64,000 nucleotides of DNA from Mesorhizobium sp. M4B.F.Ca.ET.058.02.1.1 (GCF_003952505.1 NZ_CP034450.1:4030001-4094000); one strand, 5' to 3'. Positions 26,214 to 34,997 are shown, numbered from the stretch's first letter. The notes: generated by a model not told the origin, from the letters alone. Numbers and translations are program-made.

Positions 26214-27014
26214 TTATTCCGCGGCCTTGGCCTCGGCCGCCTTGTCGTCCCAGGTCACCGCCCGGTAGTCGAAGCCATATTCCAGCGTCGGCTTGACGAT
26301 GCGGAAGAAGGGCGACAGGTCGAAATCGCGCGGCGTGTAGAGCGAGTGGTGGCGGATGTGCAAGATCTCGCGGCGCATGTAGCTCGATTGCGCCGAGGCG
26401 CGGCCGGGCGCGCGGGTGATCTCGGGCAGGATCGGATAGCGTATCTGGCCATAGGCCTCGGCGATCAGCGTCGAGCAGATCGCCCGCGTCGGATCGCCGG
26501 ACCCGAACGCCAGCATGCGGCGGCGCCAGCGCACCGGCACCGGCGGCGTTGGAAAGAAAAATCGCAGCATATCGAAGATATTCTTGAGATCGTATTTCAG
26601 GCCGAGCTTGCCGATCATGAAGGCCACGACATGGTCGCGGTCTTCGGGCGTCAGGCCGCTCGCCCGGCAGATGCGGGTGTTGTAGGTGCGGTAGCGCGAC
26701 AGCGGCACGGCGACACAACCCTCGCCGAGCGTGACCTCGATCAGGCGCGGCCGCTCCGAACCGTCTTCAGGCGCGGGCAAGGCATCGCCGACATAGAAGG
26801 CAGCATGCGACCATGTCGACTGGGTCAGGTATTTAATGACCGCCGAGATCTTCTGGTTGCCCTCAATGAGCAGGATGTCGCCCGGTTCCAGCGCGCGGCG
26901 CAGCGTTTCGGCATCGGACGGTGTGTAGGGCTCATAGCCCGAGGACTCATCCTGCAGCCGGCTGGCAAGCCAGCGGCCAAGGCGGTCGAGAAGGGTTTCG
27001 GCCGGCGCGGTCAT
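26214..27014 (-). CDS. YiiX-like permuted NlpC/P60 cysteine hydrolase
   Basis: 266 residues. The permuted papain-like arrangement is visible: His in STWSHAAFYVGD (about residue 70), an acidic residue in RLIEVTLGEG, and the nucleophile Cys in TRAICSTLIAEAYGQ (about 180). YiiX/YebB-type enzymes are predicted amidases acting on lipids or peptides; the exact substrate is unknown. There is no signal peptide. The 3' end abuts the convergent XRE gene with 1 bp between stops. It lies 49 bp downstream of nothing obvious, so it has its own promoter or belongs to the CYTH-CHAD unit. Confidence 0.82.
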   Translation of the reverse strand: MTAPAETLLDRLGRWLASRLQDESSGYEPYTPSDAETLRRALEPGDILLIEGNQKISAVIKYLTQSTWSHAAFYVGDALPAPEDGSERPRLIEVTLGEGCVAVPLSRYRTYNTRICRASGLTPEDRDHVVAFMIGKLGLKYDLKNIFDMLRFFFPTPPVPVRWRRRMLAFGSGDPTRAICSTLIAEAYGQIRYPILPEITRAPGRASAQSSYMRREILHIRHHSLYTPRDFDLSPFFRIVKPTLEYGFDYRAVTWDDKAAEAKAAE

Positions 27015-27063
27015 GGTAGAGCGTGATTAGCATGGGCCGGCGGGGGGACGCCAGCAGCGCCCG

Positions 27064-28005
27064 TTAGCCGGCGGCGGCCGCCAGATCTTCCTGGGCTGCT
27101 CCGGCGAGGTCATCGCGGGCCTTGCGGGCAAGTTTCCTGGTCGACCGTTTGGGGCTGTCGCCGAACAGTTCGGCCGCCTCGGCGAGGCTTGACTTGCGCA
27201 GGCTCTTTTCCGAGCGCTTCAGGAGCTTGCCGAGAAGCTTTGTATCCTCTGGCGGTCCGAGCGGCTCGGCTTCGGCATCGAGCAGGGCGCGCATGACGAA
27301 GACATCGTGGAGTTCGCCCAGCCGTTCACCCAGAGCATCGACCGCCTTGCGGCGGGCCTTGATCGGTGTCGGCCACAGCCGGCCGAGCAGCGACAGGTGC
27401 ATGCTGTGGGTCTTGGCCGCCTTGCGCAGGTCGTGGAAATCATCCGCCTCGCCGCGGGACCCAGCCTTGTCCAGCGCTTTGCGCGCCCGCCGCAAGGTGG
27501 CGCGGGCGCCCTCGGCGAGAATGTCGGCCGCCTGCTCGGGCTGGTCGGGCAGGGAGAGCCTGTCGATATGGCCGAGGCCCTCCCGGCAAGCGGCAGCCGC
27601 GGCACTGATCGCGGCATCGAGACCTGCGCCGGCATGCAACTCATGCTGGCGCATAACCAGCCGGTCGCGGACGGCATCGAGGCCGCCGCCGGCGCTCTGC
27701 TCCGGGAAGCTTGCTGCCAGGCGGTCGATGGTTTCGATCAGGGCGGTCGCCTCGCGCGGCCCGGCAAGCAGCGCCGATACCTGCTTGTAGCACTCGTTTT
27801 CGGTCTGGCAGAACGGTTCGTCACCGGAACGAACCAGGCGCAGCAATGCACGCACGCTCTTCAACCGCTTGCGGCATTTATGCAGCCCCTGCTCGGGCTT
27901 CTCACGCGCCATCTCGAGATGGGCGAGCGCCTTGCCGACCTCGTCAGTCAGGATGCGCCTGACCTCGCCGGTCAGCGGCAGGTGCGGATCGATGCGAAAA
28001 CTCAT
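27064..28005 (-). CDS. CHAD domain protein
   Basis: 313 residues, mostly helical, with the conserved-histidine CHAD pattern (GLHKCRKRLKSVRALLRLVR; DDFHDLRKAAKTHSMHLSLL; HDVFVMRALLD) and a basic tail. CHAD domains bind polyphosphate and often accompany CYTH enzymes. Its start overlaps the stop of the CYTH gene by 4 nt, and GGAG lies inside the CYTH gene end, so translation is coupled. In many bacteria the two domains are fused; here they are separate genes. Confidence 0.9.
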   Translation of the reverse strand: MSFRIDPHLPLTGEVRRILTDEVGKALAHLEMAREKPEQGLHKCRKRLKSVRALLRLVRSGDEPFCQTENECYKQVSALLAGPREATALIETIDRLAASFPEQSAGGGLDAVRDRLVMRQHELHAGAGLDAAISAAAAACREGLGHIDRLSLPDQPEQAADILAEGARATLRRARKALDKAGSRGEADDFHDLRKAAKTHSMHLSLLGRLWPTPIKARRKAVDALGERLGELHDVFVMRALLDAEAEPLGPPEDTKLLGKLLKRSEKSLRKSSLAEAAELFGDSPKRSTRKLARKARDDLAGAAQEDLAAAAG

Positions 28006-28475
28006 GCGGCGATCTCCGGAATCCCCCCAAGGGCGAGCGACGCGTTGTAGAACCTCGACTCGCCTGTGATTTCACGGCCGAGCCAATCAGGCAGCATTTC
28101 GTCCGGCACGTCTTCCGGCGTCTCGAGCTCGGCGACCACCAGCCCCGCCAGCATCCCGCCGAAGACATCGACTTCGTAGAGATAGCCGCGGTGCCTAACA
28201 TGGTGACGTGTCTTCTCGATGACACGTCCGATGGCGAAGGCCTGCATTTCTTCAGCCTCCGCAAGTGGGATCGGATATTCGAACTCGTCGCGCTCGCGCG
28301 CTTTGCTGCCGAATTTGAGCGTCAGTTCCGCTGAGGTGTCGTCGCTGATGCGCACGCGGACCGTGCGGCCGGGGGCGGCGGCAAGGTAAAATTGCCGGAT
28401 GCGGATATCCGCCTCGGCCAGGTCACGCCAGGCGGCGCTGGAGACCAGGAATTTGCGTTCGACTTCCTTGCCCAT
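28002..28475 (-). CDS. CYTH domain protein (triphosphate tunnel metalloenzyme)
   Basis: 157 residues, beginning MGKEVERKFLVSSAAW with the ExExK motif of the CYTH superfamily, followed by alternating charged strands (TVRVRISDDTSAELTLKFGS; YLYEVDVFGGMLAGLVVAEL). The family hydrolyses inorganic triphosphate or related compounds with Mg or Mn. Operon with the CHAD gene. A short gap upstream contains the divergent TetR operator region. Confidence 0.9.
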   Translation of the reverse strand: MGKEVERKFLVSSAAWRDLAEADIRIRQFYLAAAPGRTVRVRISDDTSAELTLKFGSKARERDEFEYPIPLAEAEEMQAFAIGRVIEKTRHHVRHRGYLYEVDVFGGMLAGLVVAELETPEDVPDEMLPDWLGREITGESRFYNASLALGGIPEIAA

Positions 28476-28531
28476 GGCCGCGCACTAAAGCGCGCGCGGA
28501 CGGACATGGCAAGCCGAAGCTGAGAATCGGA

Positions 28532-28560
28532 TTGACTTTAATCAATCGATTGATTAAACG
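28532..28560 (+). promoter_or_regulatory. Perfect 20-bp palindrome overlapping a promoter
   Basis: TTAATCAATCGATTGATTAA (28538-28557) is a perfect palindrome just upstream of the TetR-family start. TTGACT (28532-28537) fits a -35 box, and TTAAAC (28554-28559) could serve as -10, so a repressor bound here would block the polymerase. The predicted start site is then at the GTG itself, which would make the mRNA leaderless; there is no Shine-Dalgarno. Confidence 0.65.
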
Positions 28561-28566
28561 AATACC

Positions 28567-29310
28567 GTGAGCAAGAAAACGAGCGTCAAACCTCCCCATC
28601 GCGAAGCTTCTCCCGCCGAGCAGACGCGCGCCGCACTTGTGCACGCGGCGCTGAAGCTGTTCGGCCGGCAAGGCTTCGACGGCACCTCGACGCGCGAGAT
28701 CGCGGCGGAGGCCAAGGCCAATATCGGCTCCATCGCCTATCATTTCGGCGGCAAGGAAGGCCTGCGCGCCGCCGCCGCCGACTACATCGTCGACACCATC
28801 CAGACGATTGCCGGGCAAGCACTTGGAAACCAGGCCGTCAGCGCCGCGCCAGCGCCGGCGGACGCGGAAGCGGCACGGGCGCAGCTTTTCACGGCGCTGG
28901 AGCGGATGGTGGCCTTCATCGTTGCGAGCCCGCAGGCAGGCGAGATCGTACAATTCGTACTTAGAGAGCTTTCCCACCCGACCGCCGCGCTCGACCGCAT
29001 CTATGCCGGCGTGTTCGAGCCGACGCATCGCAGGCTTTGCATGATCTGGGAGCAGGCCACGGGCGAACCGGCCGAGAGCGAGCGCACCCGGCTCACCGTC
29101 TTCACGCTGATCGGCCAGGTGATCTATTTCCGCATCGGCCGCGAGGCGGTGATGCGCCGGATGGGCTGGCGCGAGATCGGCGAGGCCGAGGCGGCCAAGG
29201 TGGTGGCGATCGCCTCGGACAATCTCAGCGCAATGCTTGCCGCCCGCAATCTGGCTGCCCGCAATCCGGCCGCTGGCACCGTGGCCGCCCGCAAGGAGGG
29301 CAAATCATGA
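28567..29310 (+). CDS. TetR/CecR-like repressor of the adjacent ABC exporter
   Basis: 247 residues. TetR helix-turn-helix at about 25-65 (GFDGTSTREIAAEAKANIGS, IAYHFGGKEGL), followed by a C-terminal domain of the CecR/YbiH (DUF1956) kind (IVQFVLRELSHPTAALDRIY). In E. coli CecR controls the ybhGFSR drug exporter, and here HlyD, ATPase and permease genes follow with 4-nt overlaps, the same logic. The start is GTG without a ribosome site; a perfect palindrome lies 9 bp upstream. Confidence 0.9.
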   Translation: MSKKTSVKPPHREASPAEQTRAALVHAALKLFGRQGFDGTSTREIAAEAKANIGSIAYHFGGKEGLRAAAADYIVDTIQTIAGQALGNQAVSAAPAPADAEAARAQLFTALERMVAFIVASPQAGEIVQFVLRELSHPTAALDRIYAGVFEPTHRRLCMIWEQATGEPAESERTRLTVFTLIGQVIYFRIGREAVMRRMGWREIGEAEAAKVVAIASDNLSAMLAARNLAARNPAAGTVAARKEGKS

Positions 29311-30260
29311 GCTTTCTCTGTTCGCTGCCGCTAGCCGCCCAGCTGTTCGGCGCCTGCGCGCCGGCTGCACCGCTGGCCGTAGGCTATGTCGAGGGCGACT
29401 ATGTGTTGCTGGCACCGATCGAGGTCGCGCAGGTGGAGACCGTCGCGGTCAAGCGCGGCGACCGCGTCGCGCCGGGCGCGACGGTGGTGACGCTGGAGAG
29501 CGCCGACGCCAAGATCACCGTGGCTCAGGCTGAGGCAGCGCTGGCGCAGGCGCAGGCGCAGCTCGCCGACCTGCAAGTGGGCAAGCGTCCGGAAGAAATC
29601 GCCGTGCTGAAGGCACAAGTCGACATGGCCAGGGCTCAGGCCGCCGACGCCAAGCGCCGCTATGACCGCGCCAGCGACCTTTACAAGCGCGGCACCGGCA
29701 CGCAGGCAGATTACGATACGGCGTCGGCCGCGCTGGAGACGGCCAACGCGCAGGTCGGCCAGGCCGAAGCCAACCTCGCTGTCGGCGGTCTGCCGGCACG
29801 CCCGGAAACGATCAAGGCCGCCGACAACCAGGTCAAGCAGGCGCAATCGGCCCTGGGACAGGCTCAGTGGCGGCTGTCCAAGCGCGTGCTGACGGCGCCT
29901 TCGCCCGGTCGCGTCAACGACGTGATCCGCAATCCGGGCGACACCGCCGGCCCGACGGCGCCTGTCATCTCGATACTGCCGGACGGCGCCGTGAAGGTCA
30001 GCGTCTATGTACCGGAAAGCGCCTTCTCCTCGGTCAAGGTCGGTGCGCTGCTCAGCGTCCATTGCGACGGCTGCGGGCCTGATCTGAGGGCGCGCGTCAG
30101 CTATGTGTCGCCGGATCCGGAGTTTACGCCGCCGGTGATCTATTCGCTGGAGAACCGGCAGAAGCTGGTGTTTCTGGTCGAGGCGCGGCCGGAGGGCGAT
30201 GCCGGCCCGCTGCAGCCCGGGCAGATCGTCGACGTCGACCTGGCGGATGCCGGAAAATGA
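29307..30260 (+). CDS. HlyD family periplasmic adaptor (YbhG-like)
   Basis: 317 residues. After a short hydrophobic N-terminus come a biotinyl-lipoyl half-motif (APIEVAQVETVAVKRGDRVA), a long coiled coil of about 110 residues rich in Ala and Gln (AEAALAQAQAQLADLQVGKR), and the second half (VLTAPSPGRVNDVIRNPGDT). Such membrane-fusion proteins link the inner-membrane ABC exporter to the outer membrane. AAGGAGGG precedes the ATG; overlaps both neighbours by 4 nt. Confidence 0.9.
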   Translation: MSFLCSLPLAAQLFGACAPAAPLAVGYVEGDYVLLAPIEVAQVETVAVKRGDRVAPGATVVTLESADAKITVAQAEAALAQAQAQLADLQVGKRPEEIAVLKAQVDMARAQAADAKRRYDRASDLYKRGTGTQADYDTASAALETANAQVGQAEANLAVGGLPARPETIKAADNQVKQAQSALGQAQWRLSKRVLTAPSPGRVNDVIRNPGDTAGPTAPVISILPDGAVKVSVYVPESAFSSVKVGALLSVHCDGCGPDLRARVSYVSPDPEFTPPVIYSLENRQKLVFLVEARPEGDAGPLQPGQIVDVDLADAGK

Positions 30261-31177
30261 ACGCCATCGACGTCCATGGCCTGGTCAAGCGCTTCGGCAA
30301 CAAGACCGTCGTCGACCACGTGACGATGACGGTGGCCGAGGGTGAGATCGTCGGCTTCCTGGGGCCGAACGGCTCGGGCAAGACGACGACCATCCGCATC
30401 ATGTGCGGACTGCTCACGCCGGACGAGGGCGAAGGCACGGTGCTCGGCCTCGACATCCGCACCGATGCGCTCAGGATCAAGCGCGAAGTCGGCTACATGA
30501 CGCAGAAATTCTCGTTCTACGAGGATCTGACGATCGGCGAGAACCTCGAATTCGTGGCCCGGCTCTACCAGCTGAGACCGGTCGAGGAGCATGTGGCGCG
30601 GACGCTGGAGGAGCTTGGCCTGACGACACGCCGGAACCAGCTCGCCGGCACGCTGTCGGGCGGCTGGAAGCAGCGGCTGGCGCTCGCCGCCTGCATCATG
30701 CACAAGCCGAGGCTGCTTCTGCTCGACGAGCCGACGGCGGGCGTCGATCCCAAGGCAAGGCGAGAATTCTGGGACGAGATCCACCGGCTGGCGAGCGGCG
30801 GCCTGACCGTGCTGGTCTCCACCCATTATATGGACGAGGCCGAGCGCTGCCACCGCATCAGCTACATCTCCTACGGCAAGATGCTGGCCACCGGCACTGT
30901 GGAAGAGGTGGTGAAGAATGCCGGGCTCACCACCTTCGTGGTGCAGGGTCCGCGTCTCGACCAGGTCGCGGAGGCGCTGCAGGGCCGCGCCGGCGTCGAC
31001 CAGGTGGCGCCGTTCGGCGCGACGCTGCATGTCGTCGGCTCCGACAAACAGGCGCTCAAGGCGGCGCTCGCCGATGTCGAAAAGCAGCACAAGGGCGTGA
31101 CGGTGACGCCGGGCGAAACCAGCCTCGAGGACGTCTTCATCCAGTTCATGGCCGGCTCGAAGGACAATATGGGATGA
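30257..31177 (+). CDS. ABC exporter ATP-binding protein (YbhF-like)
   Basis: 306 residues with Walker A FLGPNGSGKTTT, signature LSGGWKQRLAL, Walker [14 protein letters not shown] and switch STHYMDEAE. It contains a single nucleotide-binding domain, whereas E. coli YbhF has two fused. Coupled by 4-nt overlaps to the HlyD and permease genes. It energises export by the adjacent permease; the substrate is unknown but probably hydrophobic drugs. Confidence 0.93.
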   Translation: MNAIDVHGLVKRFGNKTVVDHVTMTVAEGEIVGFLGPNGSGKTTTIRIMCGLLTPDEGEGTVLGLDIRTDALRIKREVGYMTQKFSFYEDLTIGENLEFVARLYQLRPVEEHVARTLEELGLTTRRNQLAGTLSGGWKQRLALAACIMHKPRLLLLDEPTAGVDPKARREFWDEIHRLASGGLTVLVSTHYMDEAERCHRISYISYGKMLATGTVEEVVKNAGLTTFVVQGPRLDQVAEALQGRAGVDQVAPFGATLHVVGSDKQALKAALADVEKQHKGVTVTPGETSLEDVFIQFMAGSKDNMG

Positions 31178-32322
31178 AAAACAGGATGAGCGCCCTGTTC
31201 TCCTTCGCCAGGCTCGGCGCGCTGCTGATCAAGGAGTTCATCCAGATGCGGCGCGACCGCATCACCTTCGCCATGATGCTGGGCGTACCGCTGATGCAGC
31301 TGGTGCTGTTCGGCTATGCCATCAACAACGATCCGAAGAGCCTGCCGGCGGCGCTGGTGGCGACGAGCAGCGATCCCTATACGCGGGCCATGGTCTCGGC
31401 GCTGCAGACCACCGGCTATTACCGCTTCGACCATGTCGCGCAAAGTGCCGCCGAGGCCGAGTTCCTGATGTCGCGCGGCGACGTCGCCTTTGTCGTCACC
31501 ATTCCCGCCGATTTCGCCCGCCGCGTCGAGCGCGGTGACAGTCCGCAGATCCTGATCGAGGCCGACGCCACCGACCCGGCCGTGGCGAGCGGCGCCATCT
31601 CGACGCTGGGCACGGTCGCCAACCAGGCGCTGCTTCGGGCGCGCGGCATGCAGGAGGCGGCGGCGGAAACCGCCAAGGGCCAGCTCGAAGTGGTGGTGCA
31701 CCGGCGCTACAATCCCGAAGGCATCTCGCAATACAACATCGTGCCCGGCCTGCTCGGCGTCATCCTGCAGATGACGATGGTGATGATGACCTCGATCGCG
31801 CTGACGCGCGAGACCGAGCGCGGCACGATGGAGAACCTGCTCGCCATGCCCTCCAGCCCGCTCGAGATCATGATGGGCAAGGTGCTGCCCTATCTGGTGG
31901 TCGGCGCCGTGCAGGTGGTGGTGGTGCTGGCGGCGGCGAAGCTTCTGTTTTCCATCCCGTTCACCGGCTCGATCTCGCTGCTGTTGACCGCCGTGCTGAT
32001 CTTCGTGCTGGCGCTGGTGCTGCTCGGCTACACCATCTCGACGATCGCACGCACGCAGATGCAGGCGCTGCAGCTGACCTTCTTCTTCTTCCTGCCCTCG
32101 ATCATGCTGTCGGGCTTCATGTTCCCCTATCGCGGCATGCCGGGCTGGGCGCAGCTGTTCGGCGAGATCCTGCCGCTGACGCATTTCCTGCGCATCATCC
32201 GCGCGGTGATGCTAAAGGGCGCCGAGCTGCCGGCGGTGGCGACCGAGATCGGCTGGCTGGTGCTGTTCGTGGCGGTGTTTGCCGGCGTGGCGCTGGTGCG
32301 GTTCAGGCGGACGCTGGACTAG
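31174..32322 (+). CDS. ABC-2 type exporter permease (YbhS/YbhR-like)
   Basis: 382 residues. One N-terminal helix (FAMMLGVPLMQLVLFGYAIN), a periplasmic domain of about 130 residues, then five C-terminal helices with the ABC-2 signature ERGTMENLLAMPSSPLEIMM and PSIMLSGFMFPYRGMPGWAQ. Only one permease gene is present, while E. coli has two (ybhS, ybhR), so the exporter would be a homodimer. It is the last gene of the TetR-HlyD-ATPase-permease operon. Confidence 0.92.
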   Translation: MKNRMSALFSFARLGALLIKEFIQMRRDRITFAMMLGVPLMQLVLFGYAINNDPKSLPAALVATSSDPYTRAMVSALQTTGYYRFDHVAQSAAEAEFLMSRGDVAFVVTIPADFARRVERGDSPQILIEADATDPAVASGAISTLGTVANQALLRARGMQEAAAETAKGQLEVVVHRRYNPEGISQYNIVPGLLGVILQMTMVMMTSIALTRETERGTMENLLAMPSSPLEIMMGKVLPYLVVGAVQVVVVLAAAKLLFSIPFTGSISLLLTAVLIFVLALVLLGYTISTIARTQMQALQLTFFFFLPSIMLSGFMFPYRGMPGWAQLFGEILPLTHFLRIIRAVMLKGAELPAVATEIGWLVLFVAVFAGVALVRFRRTLD

Positions 32323-32417
32323 GTCCAGCAAGGCATGGGCTCCGCACGCTTGTCGCGGCTGTGCCGGACGCTCGAATGCGATAGAGTGGTGGTTCCTGTA
32401 TCATCAGAGCTGGTCCG

Positions 32418-33383
32418 ATGAGGGTCGTCGATACGGCAGAGGTCATCTTTCTCGTCGACAACGCGACGGACAGCCTGTCGTCGAGCCCCGGCTTCGTCGA
32501 GACCGAGTTCGCCCGCCTTCGCCGTCGCGGGATGCCATGGCTGTCGGGCAAATGCCTGTGCTGCGCCGCGCATGGGCTTTCCTGCCTGATCACCGTCCGG
32601 ACGGCATCGGCCAGCCGCACGCTGCTGTTCGACACCGGGCCCGAGGAATGGGTGTTCGAGCGCAACGCGGTCAGGCTCGGCGTCGATCTCGGGGAGGTTG
32701 GGGCGGTAATGCTGTCGCATGGGCACTGGGACCACGCCGGCGCAATGCCGCGCGCCCTGCAGATGATCACGATGGCCAATGGCGGGCGGCCCGTCCCGAC
32801 CTACATGCATCCCGACATGTTCGCCTTGCGGGCGACCAAATCCGCCGATGGGCAGTTTCGGCCGATGGAACTGGTGCCGAGCGTGGAGGTCCTGTCCGGG
32901 AGCGGCGCCGATGTCATCGTTACCCGCGACGAGCAGTTGCTTCTTGACGAGACGTTCTATGTCAGCGGCGAAATCCCGCGCGTGACCCGGTTCGAACGCG
33001 GCTTTCCCGGCCAGTATCGCCAGACCGCCGCAGGCGGCTGGGAACTGGACGAAGTGATGCCGGACGAGCGCTACGTTGCAATCAACGTGGCCGGCAAGGG
33101 GCAAATCGTCTTCACCGCCTGCTCGCACGCCGGCCTGATCAACGTCCTGACCCACGCCAAGGCACGGTTTCCGGAAATTCCGCTCTACGGCGCGTTCGGC
33201 GGCTTCCACCTCTCGGGGGTGACCGAGCCGATCATCCCCGAGACGGTCGAAGCACTGGCCGAGTTTGACCTGCAGCTGATATCGCCCGGGCATTGCACGG
33301 GCTGGCGCGCCGTGAGCGCGCTTGCGGCCGCCTATGGCGAGACGGTCGCTCCATCCGTGGTCGGCAAGACGTTTTCGCTTTGA
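32418..33383 (+). CDS. Metallo-beta-lactamase-fold hydrolase
   Basis: 321 residues. It has the zinc-binding HGHWDHAG motif (near residue 100), a downstream CSHAG (about 236), and a last His in SPGHCTGW. This arrangement resembles the MBL subgroup annotated as dihydropterin-ribofuranosylaminobenzene phosphate synthase-like, whose bacterial role is uncertain. The ATG lacks a strong ribosome site. Monocistronic between the ABC operon and the convergent dehydratase gene. Confidence 0.85.
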   Translation: MRVVDTAEVIFLVDNATDSLSSSPGFVETEFARLRRRGMPWLSGKCLCCAAHGLSCLITVRTASASRTLLFDTGPEEWVFERNAVRLGVDLGEVGAVMLSHGHWDHAGAMPRALQMITMANGGRPVPTYMHPDMFALRATKSADGQFRPMELVPSVEVLSGSGADVIVTRDEQLLLDETFYVSGEIPRVTRFERGFPGQYRQTAAGGWELDEVMPDERYVAINVAGKGQIVFTACSHAGLINVLTHAKARFPEIPLYGAFGGFHLSGVTEPIIPETVEALAEFDLQLISPGHCTGWRAVSALAAAYGETVAPSVVGKTFSL

Positions 33384-33423
33384 CGGCTCCAGAACGACTC
33401 AGGCGTCCAATGCCCGCAGTCCC

Positions 33424-34401
33424 CTAAGCCGCCGCCATGATCTCCGCATAAGTGTCGAAATCGACATTGCCGCCAGAGAGCACGACGGCGACGCATTTGC
33501 CGGCGAGATCGATCTCGCCGGACGAGAGCGCGGCGAGGCCCACGCAGCCGCCGGGCTCGACCACCAGCTTGAGATGGGCCATGGCGTCGCGCATCGCCTG
33601 CGCCGTCGCCTTGTCGGACACGGCGACAGCGCCGGCGAGGTTTTTGCGGTTGATCTCGAAGGTGATGGCGCCGGGCTCGGCGGTGAGGATGGCGTCGCAG
33701 ATCGAGGTGTGGCCGGGCTCGTTGGCGACCCTCTCACCCTTGGCCAGCGAACGGCGGGTGTCGTCGAAATGTTCCGGTTCGGCGGCCCAGACCGCGGTGT
33801 CCGGCGAGGCATCCTTGACGGCAACGGAGATGCCGCTCGACAGGCCGCCGCCGCCACAGGGAATGACGACCGCGTCGAGGCTGACGCCGAGAGCCCTGGC
33901 CTGGGCCATCAGCTCGAGGCCGATCGTGCCCTGGCCGGCGATGATGGCCGGATCGTCGAAGGGCGGAACCAGCGCCATGCCCTTGTCCAGCCAGGGACGA
34001 ACCACCGTCATGCGGTCATCGCGAAAGCGGTCGAACGGAACCACCTCGGCGCCCATCTTGCGGACATTGCCGATCTTCATCGCCGGCGCGTCGGCCGGCA
34101 TGGCGATGACCGCCTTGACGCCGAACATCGCGGCGGAAGCGGCGACGCCCTGCGCGTGATTGCCCGAGGAGAAGGCGACGACGCCGCGACCGCGCTCCGC
34201 CGCGCTCAGCGACGACAGTTTGTTGTAGGCGCCGCGGAACTTGAACGAGCCGGTGCGCTGCAACGTCTCCGGCTTGAACAGGATGCGGCCGCCATAGCGC
34301 TTGTTGAGCTCCGGCGATTCGATCAGCGGCGTCTCGACGATCAGGCCGGAGAGGCGCGCCGCGGCGTTGCGGATATCGGCGATGCCGGGAGGGACGGTCA
34401 T
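33424..34401 (-). CDS. PLP-dependent threonine/serine dehydratase-like enzyme
   Basis: 325 residues of fold-type II PLP enzyme. It has the Schiff-base Lys in GSFKFRGAYNK, SSGNHAQG for carboxylate binding and CGGGGLSSG for phosphate binding. It has no C-terminal ACT regulatory domain, so it resembles catabolic threonine dehydratases or hydroxyectoine-type dehydratases (EutB-like) rather than IlvA. It deaminates a hydroxy-amino acid to a 2-keto acid plus ammonia; the substrate is not certain. The start at 34401 gives MTVPPGIADIRNAAARL. Confidence 0.88.
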   Translation of the reverse strand: MTVPPGIADIRNAAARLSGLIVETPLIESPELNKRYGGRILFKPETLQRTGSFKFRGAYNKLSSLSAAERGRGVVAFSSGNHAQGVAASAAMFGVKAVIAMPADAPAMKIGNVRKMGAEVVPFDRFRDDRMTVVRPWLDKGMALVPPFDDPAIIAGQGTIGLELMAQARALGVSLDAVVIPCGGGGLSSGISVAVKDASPDTAVWAAEPEHFDDTRRSLAKGERVANEPGHTSICDAILTAEPGAITFEINRKNLAGAVAVSDKATAQAMRDAMAHLKLVVEPGGCVGLAALSSGEIDLAGKCVAVVLSGGNVDFDTYAEIMAAA

Positions 34402-34507
34402 GGGCGCGGCCTTGAGCAAACAGACCGCCCATGGTGCACGGAAAAGGCCGCGGCGCGCCAACGAAAAAATGTGATGGTTACAAGGTTGGCGGATTATAGC
34501 TGCCGTT

Positions 34508-34521
34508 GGCGCCGCCCCTCA
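34508..34521. repeat. Solo end of a family B palindromic element
   Basis: GGCGCCGCCCCTCA is identical to the terminal repeat of the elements at 10983 and 60129. On the minus strand it supplies the TGA that ends the shifted frame of the neighbouring pseudogene. Positions 34402-34507 hold nothing else recognisable. Confidence 0.5.
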
Positions 34522-34841
34522 CCCCAACAGCGTTCTTTGCCTTTTGCTGCCGCCGAGCTTGCGCCAGGCGTTGAAGCGGTGGGTGGCGGCGGCGAACGAA
34601 ATCTTCATCTGCTGAGCGACCGAATAGCGCGACTTGCCATTGTCGAACATGCGGTAGCAGCACTCGACGCCTCTTCCGTCAGCTTGCCGTCGGGAGACTT
34701 GTTGTGCGGATTGGCGGGATCGAATTTCTCGACCTGCTGCTCGACCAGGCCTTTCAGGCGCTGCAGGTCGGCCTCGATGCTGGCGATGAGATCGAGGACA
34801 GGTTTCGGATCAAGGGCGTGCGCATGCTCTTTCGGCGGCAT
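34519..34841 (-). pseudogene. Frameshifted small DNA-binding-like gene
   Basis: It begins MPPKEHAHALDPKPVLDLIA with AAAGGAA as ribosome site. After SPDGKLTEE (near 34670) the sense-looking continuation lies in another frame: GVECCYRMFDNGKSRYSVAQ, QMKISFAAATHRFNAWRKLG. One missing G (GAGGGCGTC to GAGGCGTC) would restore a product of about 107 residues whose C-terminal half looks like a helix-turn-helix. The total length, 323 nt, is one short of a multiple of three, as expected. Function not recognised. As written, only a hybrid 78-residue protein is made. Confidence 0.65.
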
Positions 34842-34981
34842 CCGGGGATTCCTTTCTTTTGGCTTAAGTTCAGCTATATAGGTGAACGTTCGGTAATAAA
34901 GAAGGCCCCGCCGGCAACCGGATCAACAAATCTTGCGCACGCCCGCAATGCGCGATTGACCGGCCGCGGGTCCAACCCTAG

Positions 34982-34997
34982 TTTAGAATAATTCTAA
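34982..34997 (+). promoter_or_regulatory. Irr-type iron control element before mbfA
   Basis: TTTAGAATAATTCTAA contains a perfect inverted repeat TTAGAAT-A-ATTCTAA. This matches the ICE motif bound by the heme-responsive regulator Irr in rhizobia. It lies 17 bp before the mbfA start codon, a position that predicts repression under iron limitation, as described for mbfA in other rhizobia. Confidence 0.8.

Noticed and set aside
33322..34881. 519-codon plus-strand frame opposite the dehydratase
   Set aside because: Shadow frame of a gene with intact PLP motifs; it also crosses the frameshifted pseudogene.
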